This document shows positions 16,910-25,297 of a stretch of 39,355 bases of DNA, piece by piece. Each line of letters opens with the position of its first letter. Within the stretch, counting starts at the first letter, position 1. The DNA comes from Streptomyces violaceoruber (GTDB taxonomy: Bacteria; Actinomycetota; Actinomycetes; Streptomycetales; Streptomycetaceae), in NCBI GenBank assembly GCA_000720805.1, contig JODI01000076.1:1-39355 (forward strand). Reading direction: 5' to 3'. The notes under the pieces were generated by a model that searched no databases, was not told the origin of the DNA, and saw nothing but the letters and a program-made list of their open reading frames with translations. Both the position numbers and the translations under genes were made by a program.

Positions 16910-18720
16910 CGACGGAGGCGGAAGATGTCACGCACGCGATCCTGACGGCTCTCCAGGCGGGCCGTCACTTCAAGGTGGAGGCCGGTGCCGGTGCGGGCAA
17001 GACCAGCTCACTGATCGAGGCGCTCCAGAGCATCCTGGCTGATCGCCCCCGCTACCTCCCGCGGCCCCACCAGCGCATCGCCTGCGTCACCTACACCAAT
17101 GTGGCCCGCGACGAGATCATCAGCCGTACCGACCGCAGCCCGTACGTGTTCGCCGAAACCATCCATGGTTTCCTGTGGCAGCTGCTCTCCCCTTTCGGCA
17201 AGCACCTGTTGCGCCACATCGTCGAGCTGGACATCATGCTGTCGAAGATGGAGGGCCACACCTCACTGGACGGCTACACCGTCGAGTACAGCACCGGCTT
17301 CCAGAAAGTGGACCACGACAGCCGTCGCGTGCAACTGGGTCACAACGATCTGCCCGTCCTCGCGAGGGCGTTTTTCGCCCTTCCCAAGTTCCGGGCCCTG
17401 GCTGCCGACCGGTTCCCGATCGTCTTCGTGGACGAGTACCAGGACACCCCCGCCGGTCTGGCGGAGGCCATGCTGGGCACGCCGGGCGATGAGGCCACCG
17501 CGCGCGGCCCCCTCTGCGGCTTCTTCGGGGACCATTGGCAGCAGATCTACGACAACGCGTGCGGGGCACTTGAGGACGCCCGCCCGACACCGGTCTTCAG
17601 ACGGTGCAATCGGCGCTCGCAGCGCGCCGTCGTGAACCTCCTGAACACGATGCGTCCCGAATTGACGCAGACCATGGCGTCAGGAGTTGGCGAGGGCACC
17701 GTCGCCGTCTATCACACCAACGAATGGGCCGGGACGAGGCTCACCCACCACCGGAAGGGTCAGCTCGGCTGGGACGCGGCCCACGCGGCTCGGAAATGGG
17801 TACTGGACGACGTCCGCGACCGGTTATGGAGCACCGGGGCATCCGGTCACGATGCCCCGGTGCGGGCGGAGGAGCCCAGCACGAAGATCCTCATGCTCAC
17901 GCACGAGACGATCGCCGGCGAACTGGGATATCAGAAGCTCCACGGGGCCTTTCGGCGCAATGATTCCTACGTGAGGAAGGAGGACCACGCCATGGCCTTT
18001 TTCATGGACACGCTGGAACCGGCCCTGCTCCACCACCGGAACAAGCGCTACGGCGCGATGTTCGACGCACTCGACCCCCGTGGCCGCCCACCCATCAACT
18101 CGTCGGCCGACAAGCAGGAATGGATGGCGTTCCTGACGAAACTGGGGGAGGCCCGCAAGACGGGAACGGTCGGCGACGTCCTCGACCTCTGTCTTGAGCA
18201 GCAGCTCTTCGACGGCCTGGGGAAGGTGCGCGAGCGTCACCGGAAGGCCGTGTCACCATCCGGCACCGACCCGCAGGCTGTGAGTGACGACAAGGCCGAA
18301 GCCCGGGCGGCGGCGCGGTCGAAGGAGTACCAACAACTGCGCCAGGTGCCGTACGCGGAGTTGCTGGCGTTGAGCGAGCACCTCGGCGGCGGCACGCCCT
18401 TCGCCACACAACACGGAGTCAAGGGACTGGAGTTCAACCGGGTCCTCGCCGTGGTCAGCAAGGGACACTCCCGCTTCCAGATCCCCGAGATGCTGGCTAA
18501 CTTCTCCCGGCGCGACGAACTGATGGACAAGGAACTGGAGGCGTTCATCAGGGCACGCAACCTCTTCTACGTGGCATGCTCACGGGCCAGAGAGCATCTG
18601 GCCATCCTCTTCACCACGAAACTTGAGCCCGCTGCACTGGACACCCTCCGGGAGTGGGTCGGCGAGTCGCGGATCACGCAACTGCGGTTCGACGGGGATA
18701 CGGTGGTGGGTGGCGAATGA
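16906..18720 (+). CDS. gajB: UvrD/Rep-like helicase, Gabija GajB-like
   Basis: GTG at 16906 overlaps the TGA of the nuclease gene by four bases; an in-phase GTG at 16861 lies inside that gene and is less likely. The 604-aa protein shows superfamily 1 motifs in order: VEAGAGAGKTSSLIEAL (motif I), IACVTYTNVARDEI (Ia), FPIVFVDEYQDT (II), FGDHWQQIY (III), TQHGVKGLEFNRVLAVV (V) and FYVACSRAREHL (VI). In Gabija, GajB is the DNA-processing partner of GajA. It is longer than the roughly 500-residue Bacillus GajB. About 140 bases after its stop comes a truncated transposase on the other strand, so the operon seems to end here. Confidence 0.85.
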   Translation: MTTEAEDVTHAILTALQAGRHFKVEAGAGAGKTSSLIEALQSILADRPRYLPRPHQRIACVTYTNVARDEIISRTDRSPYVFAETIHGFLWQLLSPFGKHLLRHIVELDIMLSKMEGHTSLDGYTVEYSTGFQKVDHDSRRVQLGHNDLPVLARAFFALPKFRALAADRFPIVFVDEYQDTPAGLAEAMLGTPGDEATARGPLCGFFGDHWQQIYDNACGALEDARPTPVFRRCNRRSQRAVVNLLNTMRPELTQTMASGVGEGTVAVYHTNEWAGTRLTHHRKGQLGWDAAHAARKWVLDDVRDRLWSTGASGHDAPVRAEEPSTKILMLTHETIAGELGYQKLHGAFRRNDSYVRKEDHAMAFFMDTLEPALLHHRNKRYGAMFDALDPRGRPPINSSADKQEWMAFLTKLGEARKTGTVGDVLDLCLEQQLFDGLGKVRERHRKAVSPSGTDPQAVSDDKAEARAAARSKEYQQLRQVPYAELLALSEHLGGGTPFATQHGVKGLEFNRVLAVVSKGHSRFQIPEMLANFSRRDELMDKELEAFIRARNLFYVACSRAREHLAILFTTKLEPAALDTLREWVGESRITQLRFDGDTVVGGE

Positions 18721-18860
18721 GGGGACGAGGCAGGCCGGACGGATCCCCGGATCGACCCCGGCAAGGGATGCCCTGGACGTACCCATGGCCCGCGAGATAG
18801 CCCTCGCCCTGGCCTTGGACCTCTCCCGCCGCAGCACCCCCGCCGACGGCGGATTTTCCT

Positions 18861-19641
18861 GAGTCGGTTGATCGTGCGCTCGACCTCGTTACGGCGTTTG
18901 TAGATCGTCTTGTCAAAGCCGGTGGGCCGACCGCCCTTGTTGCCCCGGCTTTGACGGTTGGCCCGCTGGTTCCTGGGTTTCGGGGATGGTGTGCTTGATC
19001 TGGCGTCTGCGCAGGTAGCGGCGATCGCGGCGTGAACTGTAGGACCTGTCGCCGCTCAGGTAGTCCGGGCAGGTCCGTGGGTGTCCGCCTGCGGGCCGGG
19101 CGACGCGGATGCGGTCCAGGACCTCGATCAGTTGCGGGGCATCGCCCCACTGGCCCGGTGTGATCACCAAGGCGCGCGGCCGTTGGCCGCCTTCGCTGGC
19201 CAGGTGGATCTTGCATGTGAAGCCACCGCGTGAGCGTCCCAGGGCTTCGTCGACGCGGTGTGAGACGGGGCGCCGACGGCGTCCTGGAATGCGAGGGGTG
19301 GATCGACGGCTCCGGCGGCGTGCTGGTGGGCGGGGCACACCGTGGAGTCCACGCTCGCCGTGGATCAGTCGATGCGGCCCACGAGTGAGCATCAGCCTGG
19401 ACAGCCCGCAGAATCCTGTCCCACGTGCCATCCGCTGACCAGCGTCGATGCCTGTCGTGAACGGTCTTCCACTTGCCGAATTGGAGCGGCAGGTCCTCCA
19501 CGGAATGCCGGTGCGTTGCCGAAGGAGGATTCCGTTGATCACTCTGCGGTGGCTCTTCCAACGTCCGCCTCGTCCAGCGTTCTTCGGCAGGTGCGGCTCC
19601 AGCCGAACGCACTCCTTGTCCGAGAGGTCACCCCGCCCCAT
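18861..19641 (-). pseudogene. Truncated and frameshifted IS5-family transposase
   Basis: The gene starts well (MGRGDLSDKECVRLEPHLPK at 19641) but the protein is spread over several frames. After INGILLRQRTGIPWR the sequence continues as GKWKTVHDRHRRWSADGTWD in another frame, then STVCPAHQHAAGA in a third, and then returns to the first frame with VITPGQWGDAPQLIEVLDRI and YSSRRDRRYLRRRQIKHTIP. The end reads TGFDKTIYKRRNEVERTINR and breaks off at 18861, without the last 30 or so residues. At least three indels plus the truncation make it inactive. It separates the Gabija-like genes from the CHAT operon. Confidence 0.8.
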
Positions 19642-19692
19642 GTCGATCTGAACGATCCGCAGGTTGGCCAGTTGCCGGACCCACCGGACAGG

Positions 19693-19712
19693 CCCTAGCC
19701 TGCCTGGCAGGG
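19693..19712 (-). terminator. Hairpin after the CHAT operon
   Basis: Read on the minus strand, CCCTGCC, a five-base loop and GGCTAGGG can form a seven-pair stem with one bulged base. It lies directly after the stop of the EACC1-like gene, the last of the operon. There is no T-tract, which is common for Streptomyces terminators. Confidence 0.35.
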
Positions 19713-19714
19713 GA

Positions 19715-20050
19715 TCACTCCTGTGCGTCGGGCGGCGGATCGATCGCTGCCCGCAGTTCCTCCTCGGATGCCTCCCGCAGCTCGATCGTGTCCCCCTCCA
19801 GATTTCGCAGGACGATGGTGACCGACCGCGGAGGCACCGGAGGGCTCGGCGGCCATAGTGTTGCCTTGATGGCGAGCAGCCCGGCGACGATGCTGGCCAC
19901 GTTGCCCGACATTTCTAGCACCTGAGCGCCGACGCTCCGTATCAACGGCGGTGAGGTTACCTCGATGTCAGCCAACCCGGTGTTGAGGAGATCGGTGATC
20001 TCCTCGTCCGCCCCGTAGATGTGTGCTTCGACGATGGTGCGTCGCGTCAC
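19715..20050 (-). CDS. EACC1-like small protein, last gene of the CHAT operon
   Basis: A GTG at 20050 overlaps the TGA of the CHAT protease gene by four bases. The 111-aa product has a beta-rich start (RRTIVEAHIYGA), a hydrophobic central helix (NVASIVAGLLAIKATLW), a Pro linker, then a strand pair (SVTIVLRNLEGDTIELREAS) and an acidic tail. This pattern resembles the 'effector-associated constant component 1' proteins that accompany proteases and other effectors in actinobacterial conflict systems. The family name is from memory of the pattern, so confidence is moderate. The coupling to CHAT suggests the two proteins are made in fixed ratio and work as one unit. Confidence 0.6.
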   Translation of the reverse strand: MTRRTIVEAHIYGADEEITDLLNTGLADIEVTSPPLIRSVGAQVLEMSGNVASIVAGLLAIKATLWPPSPPVPPRSVTIVLRNLEGDTIELREASEEELRAAIDPPPDAQE

Positions 20051-21594
20051 GAGGTCTCCTCATCTGGAGCGCCGATGTAGCAGAACAGCCCTTGGTGAAA
20101 CACGGTGGGTTCCGGCGTCGAAGGCAGCGTTCGCCGCGCGGCGAAGAACGCGGACCCGGGCGGCATCCCGTCGTTAATGGCCGAATACATAGTGGACATC
20201 AGAGTGAAGCAGAGATCATTGGAGGCACTCCAACGGCTGCCGATAACGGCCGAGGCGCCAGCTCGGAGGAACGCGCCAGGCAGCCCGGCGAACCCGAAGC
20301 TCATCGGCGGCTTGGAGGCAGCCGACGAGCAGGCGAACAAGCTCACCACCGGGGCCCCGGGCATATCGATCCCCTCGAGGTCCTCACTTGTCAACTGATA
20401 TCGCTGGTCACCCGGCGCCCGCTCCTGCAGGCCCTGGTCATCGAAGTGGTGGACGTCCTTGGCTTTCTCGCTGAGCAGCAGGGCAGACCTGCCCGGCTGG
20501 AAAATGTCGAACCGGCCATGGCAGGAAAAATGCACTAGAGAATAGTCCTTCGATAGCTCGGTGAGGATCTCCCGCTTGGCGCAATCGGCAGTATGCATGA
20601 CGGTCACGTCCAACCCGGTCAACTCGCGCATCCGCGCGATGTCCCGATCCGTGTTCAGGTCAGCTCCGTCATATGCGACGAACAGCACCCGGGGCCGCTC
20701 TCGGCGTTGCCAGGCCCGGCAGGGCAGCCCGCTCGCCGCCGAGGGCACGAAGCATACGTCGTACCGATCGCCGAGCACCTGCCCAGGTGTCGTCGCATCC
20801 GGCCACGGCAGCGCTTCGAAGGGGAAGTGATTGAGCCTGCCATCATCGCAGATCCCGATCGAGCGCAGATGCAACCCACCCAGCAACTCCCGCAAGGGCT
20901 CCACTAAAAGCGGCGCCACCTGGGCAAAGGCCGCCGCCATGCGAGCTCGCGCGATAGTTGTTTCGACAACCCCCGAATCCCACGACATTAGATAGTTCGC
21001 TGCGTCGGCGGACGTGGTGCCACCAAATGTCGTGAACACCTCGTCGATCAAGTCAGCGTCGACCTCACGCCGCACCCCGCGGGTGGTCACCGTGCCGTCC
21101 TCACCGAGTGTCCGAAGCAGCATCACGCTTGTGCTGCCGTGACCCAGAATCTGCAGCAGGCCAACCCGGGTCCGACTATCATGAAGCGCCCAGTCCCGCT
21201 CCGGCGCTCTATTGCTGCCCGCAGCGGCGCCGCCCCCACCGAGCGCTTCTCCGATCAGCGACATCAGGATGCCTAGCCCTTCGAACCCGGCGCCCGAGTG
21301 ATCCACCCTGGGCGGCGGGTCACCGAGCAAGTCTTGGCCCGCTAGTTCCTCCATCGTGCGCCACGCGTCGTCGTACCGTCCGGTGCAGGCGTACGCCACA
21401 GCCAGCGACTTAGCAGCGAGCTGGTGCTCAATTGCGAGTCGCGCAGCACGGAAATGCACGCGGTTCATCGCGATCTCCCGCAGTGTCGACTCCAGAACCT
21501 CGATCGCGGCATCCCAGCGCTGCGCGTACAGGTAGGCCTCGGCACTGTCCACTTGAGCCCAAAAGTGCGTAACGACCTGTCGTCGGCCCGGCAT
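20047..21594 (-). CDS. CHAT-domain (caspase-like) protease with TPR-like N-terminus (515 aa)
   Basis: The C-terminal half is a CHAT domain, a caspase-like cysteine protease. The catalytic His is H359 in LVHFSCHGRFD and the Cys is C422 in PVVSLFACSSAASK. Nearby are SIGICDDGRLNHFPFEALP and GLPGAFLRAGASAVIGSRWS, both typical of CHAT. Residues 1 to about 110 are helical repeats of TPR type (AIEVLESTLREIAMNR, AYACTGRYDDAWRTMEEL). ATG at 21594 overlaps the upstream stop by one base (TGATG), and the stop overlaps the next start by four. CHAT proteases are known effectors in defence systems, for example with gRAMP and gasdermins. Here the partners are a zinc-ribbon protein and a small EACC1-like protein. 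The substrate is unknown; a cytoplasmic site is likely because no signal or membrane segment is seen. Confidence 0.85.
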   Translation of the reverse strand: MPGRRQVVTHFWAQVDSAEAYLYAQRWDAAIEVLESTLREIAMNRVHFRAARLAIEHQLAAKSLAVAYACTGRYDDAWRTMEELAGQDLLGDPPPRVDHSGAGFEGLGILMSLIGEALGGGGAAAGSNRAPERDWALHDSRTRVGLLQILGHGSTSVMLLRTLGEDGTVTTRGVRREVDADLIDEVFTTFGGTTSADAANYLMSWDSGVVETTIARARMAAAFAQVAPLLVEPLRELLGGLHLRSIGICDDGRLNHFPFEALPWPDATTPGQVLGDRYDVCFVPSAASGLPCRAWQRRERPRVLFVAYDGADLNTDRDIARMRELTGLDVTVMHTADCAKREILTELSKDYSLVHFSCHGRFDIFQPGRSALLLSEKAKDVHHFDDQGLQERAPGDQRYQLTSEDLEGIDMPGAPVVSLFACSSAASKPPMSFGFAGLPGAFLRAGASAVIGSRWSASNDLCFTLMSTMYSAINDGMPPGSAFFAARRTLPSTPEPTVFHQGLFCYIGAPDEETS

Positions 21595-22721
21595 CAGGCG
21601 CCGTCCTTGTCACACGATCGGGCCATCTGCGCGTTGACCCGCTCCCGGCTCGCGACGATTGACTCTCGGACGGCGACGGGCAGGCCCGGCCTCACGAGCG
21701 CCTCGTCGTAATACTGCCGAGCCTCAACCAGCGACTCCCAACTCGAGCTCGTGGCGCAGAGATCGCCCATCAGATGCCAGACCCGCGCCGGCCCGTCCGC
21801 CGCGTCCGAGTCGTCGATCGCCCTACCACGCACAACGAGGGACCGTTCCGCCGCGCTTAGCCCGATGATGCGCAGCAGATCACCGTCCTCGGTCGCGGCG
21901 AGGACAAGACGCTGCTTGATCGCGAGGAGGCTGTAGGCTGCGCGCGCTACGTTGAGAGTAATCCGCGCCTCCGCCAACGGCTTCCCCCGGACCATCACCG
22001 CCGCATCCCAATAGAGCCGCAGCGCAGTCCATCCAGCGGTGACGTCTGTCGTCCACTTGTAGCTTTCCCGAAGTGCCGTCGCTTCGAAGTTCATCAGGGC
22101 CACTCGGTCTGAATCAGCTCCCGTCACGGCGCGCAAGCGGCTGGCAAACAGCGCCAAAGGGATTAGGTGACGCTCGGCTCCAGGCAGGTCAAGGATCAAT
22201 TCAAACTCCACCAGAAGCCGACCCAAATCCGTAGCGGAGTCGACGCTCCATCGGTGGATGGCTCTGGAAGTCCCACCCATAGAGGGCGTGCTGAAGAACA
22301 GATCTGGGATGCGACGGCTGGGCTTAGCCGACCAGAACATGCTCTTCCGGGAGAGGCATCGCGGGCAACGCCCGGGCCGGTCCCACGGGTTGGTGAAGTT
22401 TGTGTACTCCGCGTTGCAGTCCCGGCACAGAAACCCCGCCCTCGGCCGCAGCCGAATTGGGTCGAGCACAGCGCGTGGAGCACATGGGCAGGCGAACCCT
22501 CGGGGTGGGTCACTCCATAGGCTGGGGTTGACCCGCCAATGCCGCCCGCAAGCCGGACAGGAGTAGTAAAGCTGAGCGTCCGGCGCGAGGTTGGTGAGCA
22601 CCTCGGGTTGGTAGTAGGAGTCCGGAAGGCGGGTGGAGTACCACTCAGGTGCGGCGTCGACGACTACCGGAAGCTGCCCCACACTGAATGCCGCCTCTCC
22701 CCAACGCTTACGGCCGCCCAT
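21594..22721 (-). CDS. Zinc-ribbon and helical-repeat protein, upstream gene of the CHAT operon (375 aa)
   Basis: Four Cys pairs near the N-terminus form two probable zinc ribbons: CPAC (55-58), CPC (78-80), CRDC (99-102) and CPRC (119-122). The start of the ribbon region, LYYSCPACGRHWRVNP, resembles treble-clef zinc ribbons that bind nucleic acid or protein. The remaining 240 residues are helical and repeat-like (EARQYYDEALVRPGLPVAVR), suggesting TPR-type packing. I chose ATG at 22721 because the recognisable protein starts there; an ATG at 22772 and a TTG at 22874 are in phase but lack a ribosome site. The stop shares one base with the CHAT start. A sensor or substrate-recruiting role for the protease is a reasonable inference. 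Confidence 0.65.
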   Translation of the reverse strand: MGGRKRWGEAAFSVGQLPVVVDAAPEWYSTRLPDSYYQPEVLTNLAPDAQLYYSCPACGRHWRVNPSLWSDPPRGFACPCAPRAVLDPIRLRPRAGFLCRDCNAEYTNFTNPWDRPGRCPRCLSRKSMFWSAKPSRRIPDLFFSTPSMGGTSRAIHRWSVDSATDLGRLLVEFELILDLPGAERHLIPLALFASRLRAVTGADSDRVALMNFEATALRESYKWTTDVTAGWTALRLYWDAAVMVRGKPLAEARITLNVARAAYSLLAIKQRLVLAATEDGDLLRIIGLSAAERSLVVRGRAIDDSDAADGPARVWHLMGDLCATSSSWESLVEARQYYDEALVRPGLPVAVRESIVASRERVNAQMARSCDKDGA

Positions 22722-22886
22722 CAGCGCTGCACCAGGTGGGCCAGCCGAGAGAGCCCAGCCACAAGGAGGCATATGGCGCACATCGCCCTGTCCTATCGAT
22801 GGTCGCGTCACTACTTGTGTTATAGCGCCTACACGCTGTCGCGCGCAGGTGTATCCGTGATCTGATGCCGCCAACTACCACCTCAC

Positions 22887-23504
22887 CTAAGCTCTCCGGC
22901 GGCAAGGATCGAGCACGTGGTCGAAAGCAGACAGATCACCGTGGCCTGGACGCTCGAAGCGCACGGTTTGAGCTGTGCGCGCGGCGGCGAAGACAGCCCT
23001 GCGGGCACTGAACGGGTCGTGGGTCGTGGGCAGCCATGGGTGGGTCGCCAGTGCGGCGGCCAGTCGCCTGCACTCTTCCTGGGCTGCGAGCCACCGCTGT
23101 CGGTCTGCGTGCGTGATGTCGACTCGTCCCGCCGCGATGTCCGCTCCTGCCGGGAGGGTGTCGGCGAGTGCGGCAAGGTGCTGTAGGGCGGAGTCCAGCG
23201 CCAGCCTCGCCGCCACTACATCGCCGGGAATCTCCCAGCCGTCCACGTTCCACGTGGACCTGTACTCCGGTGGCGGCTCCTTCGACAGCCAGTCGGAGGC
23301 ATCGATGGGATCGCCACTGTCGCGGGGACGCGCGAGTTCCGCACGTATCCCGGTGTCCTCGCCATAGTGGCAGTGCGGGTCGGGCGGGAGCGGCTCGGCG
23401 GGGAGGAGAGCGGCGGTCGAGTCAGCAGCCGACGCCGGCAGATAGGGATCCGATTCCGGACGGCCCTGGAGGAACTCCGCCTTGTCCGACGGCTTCACCC
23501 ACAT
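22887..23504 (-). CDS. Hypothetical protein (205 aa) upstream of the CHAT operon
   Basis: The preferred start is ATG at 23504 (MWVKPSDKAEFLQGRPESD); an in-phase ATG at 23591 would add an Arg-rich leader. The middle has WNVDGWEIPGDVVAARLALD and the C-terminal half is helical, Ala-rich and charged (QEECRRLAAALATHPW). No signal peptide, membrane segment or enzyme motif is visible and I do not recognise the family. It points the same way as the zinc-ribbon gene, but the gap to its start is about 165 bases, so it may or may not belong to that operon. Confidence 0.5.
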   Translation of the reverse strand: MWVKPSDKAEFLQGRPESDPYLPASAADSTAALLPAEPLPPDPHCHYGEDTGIRAELARPRDSGDPIDASDWLSKEPPPEYRSTWNVDGWEIPGDVVAARLALDSALQHLAALADTLPAGADIAAGRVDITHADRQRWLAAQEECRRLAAALATHPWLPTTHDPFSARRAVFAAARTAQTVRFERPGHGDLSAFDHVLDPCRRRA

Positions 23505-23690
23505 GTGCCAGCCGCGCCGCCGCCCTGTGCACCCGCGATCGGCATTCGACCGCGCGCGGAAGCTGGTGGATGTATGTGGGCTGCGCTGCACTGCCGTGCT
23601 GGAAGGCCGGAGGCAGGGCCAACGCGAGCGAGTCGGTGTCAGAGACGAGAAGCCGATACTCGGGTGTTTATCAGGTGAGAGGGTGTCAGT

Positions 23691-23942
23691 GTGAAGGAGT
23701 TGCAGGGCGGCATAACCCGCCTACTGCCCGACGTAGTCAAGGCGGAGATTGAACCAGAGAGCTGCCCGACCTGGTTGCGGCGGCCAGGGCGGACCGAGTG
23801 CGTCGGCATGTGGGAGTCGGTCGCGGCCATCTACGTAGCGCTCACTGGGCTGGTCCTGCCGGAGCAGGCCCCTTGGTTGTGTCCTGAGAAGTGGTGTACG
23901 GGCTCCCACCTGATCCGGGCGTTTGTCCCGGCGTCGGAGTGA
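23691..23942 (+). pseudogene. Fragment of a hypothetical gene, cut near an IS256 insertion
   Basis: GTG at 23691 opens an 83-codon frame. The segment CPTWLRRPGRTECVGMWESV followed by IYVALTGLVLPE resembles the start of a conserved streptomycete hypothetical protein of clearly greater length (pattern PTWL.RPG..EC...W......Y..LTGL.LPE). After LPEQAP the similarity stops and the frame ends one base before the IS256-type element. It is most likely a gene truncated at the mobile-element junction. A short intact gene cannot be excluded. Confidence 0.4.
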
Positions 23943-23943
23943 G

Positions 23944-25292
23944 TGTCCGGATACAAGAACGGCCACCGGCTGATCTTCGAGTTGTCGAAGCTCGAAGGAG
24001 ATCAGCACGATGACCGCACCTGACAGTCTGCCGCTGCACGCCCTCGCCGAGGACAACCTGGCCGCGGCGAGTCCCGATCTGCTGCGCGCGATGGTCAAAA
24101 CGTTCGCCGACGCGCTCATGTCCGCCGAGGCCGACGCCCTCTGCAACGCCGAATACGGGCAGGTCAGCGACGAACGCGTCAACCACCGCAACGGCTACCG
24201 CCCACGCGAGTGGGACACCCGGGCCGGCACCGTCGAACTGGCCATCCCCAAGTTGCGCCAGGGCAGTTACTTCCCGCACTGGCTCCTGGAACGCCGCCGC
24301 AGGGCCGAGCAGGCCCTCATCTCGGTGGTCGCCACCGCCTACCTGCTCGGCGTCTCCACCCGCAGAGTCGAGAAGCTCGCCGAGTCCCTGGGCGTCACGC
24401 AGCTGTCGAAGTCCCAGGTCAGTGCGATGGCCAAGCACCTGGACGAGCAGGTCGCCGCGTTCCGCAACCGGCCTCTGGATGCCGGGCCCTACTCGTTCGT
24501 CTGGGTGGACGCGCTGACCCAGAAGGTCCGCGAGGGCGGCCGCATCATCAACGTCCACGCACTGATCGCGGTCGGCGTCAACGCCGACGGACACCGCGAG
24601 ATCCTCGGCCTGGACGTCGCCACCGCCGAGGACGGCGCCGGCTGGCTCGCCTTCCTGCGCTCCCTGATCGCCCGCGGCCTGACCGGCGTCCAGCTCGTCA
24701 TCTCCGACGCCCACGCCGGCCTCGTCGACGCTATCGGCGCGGTGCTGCCCGGCGCGTCATGGCAGCGATGCCGCACGCATTACGCCCGCAACCTGCTCAG
24801 CCAGGTTCCGAAATCGGCCCAGCCGTGGGTGGCCACGCTGCTGCGGACCATTTTCGAACAGCCCGACACCGACGCGGTCCGGGCCCAGATGGCACACGTC
24901 CTGGACGCCCTGGATGCCAAGTTCCCCAAAGCCGCAGCCCACTTGGACTCGGCCCAGCACGACCTGCTGGCCTTCACCGCGTTCCCGCGCGAGATCTGGC
25001 GGCAGGTCTGGTCGAACAATCCGCAGGAACGGCTGAACAAGGAGATCCGGCGTCGCACCGACGTGGTAGGTATCTTCCCCGACCGCACCGCCGTCATCCG
25101 GCTCGTCGGCGCGGTCCTGGCCGAGCAGAACGACGAGTGGACCGAGGCCCGCCGCTACATGGGACTCGACCTGCTCGCCAAGGCCCGCCTCCACCCGATC
25201 GAGTCAGAAACCGACGAGACCGCCCTGCCCACCGAACTCACCGCATAGCCTCAAACCGAGATCACCGAGTGGCCGATTCATCCATGGAATTA
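23944..25292 (+). mobile_element. IS256-family insertion sequence
   Basis: An apparently intact element of about 1.35 kb around a 412-aa Mutator/IS256-type transposase. The ends are inferred. TGTCCGGATACAAGAACGGC on the left and the reverse complement of the right end (TAATTCCATGGATGAATCGG) are imperfect inverted repeats sharing GAA and CGGCCAC. Next to them lie GGAGTGAG (23936-23943) and GGGGTGAG (25293-25300), 7 of 8 identical, the usual size for an IS256 target duplication. The right flank enters a tyrosine integrase at its catalytic half; the left flank is not integrase, so the insertion was accompanied or followed by a deletion or rearrangement. Confidence 0.65.
24010..25248 (+). CDS. 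IS256-family (Mutator-type) transposase, intact
   Basis: A 412-aa protein starting at ATG 24010 with AAGGAG about nine bases upstream. The N-terminal domain includes NAEYGQVSDERVNHRNGYRP, typical of the family. The DDE triad is visible: VWVDALTQKVREGGR (first Asp), LVISDAHAGLVDAI (second Asp), and the Glu in NNPQERLNKEIRRRTDVVGI. HYARNLLSQVP follows the second Asp, as in active relatives. Length and motifs are normal and there are no internal stops, so the gene could be functional. It is the most recent-looking mobile element in the window. Confidence 0.9.
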   Translation: MTAPDSLPLHALAEDNLAAASPDLLRAMVKTFADALMSAEADALCNAEYGQVSDERVNHRNGYRPREWDTRAGTVELAIPKLRQGSYFPHWLLERRRRAEQALISVVATAYLLGVSTRRVEKLAESLGVTQLSKSQVSAMAKHLDEQVAAFRNRPLDAGPYSFVWVDALTQKVREGGRIINVHALIAVGVNADGHREILGLDVATAEDGAGWLAFLRSLIARGLTGVQLVISDAHAGLVDAIGAVLPGASWQRCRTHYARNLLSQVPKSAQPWVATLLRTIFEQPDTDAVRAQMAHVLDALDAKFPKAAAHLDSAQHDLLAFTAFPREIWRQVWSNNPQERLNKEIRRRTDVVGIFPDRTAVIRLVGAVLAEQNDEWTEARRYMGLDLLAKARLHPIESETDETALPTELTA

Positions 25293-25297
25293 GGGGT

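Noticed and set aside
18739..18862. Frame with REIALALALDLSRRS after the helicase gene
   Set aside because: No start signal or family, and it runs into the transposase remnant.
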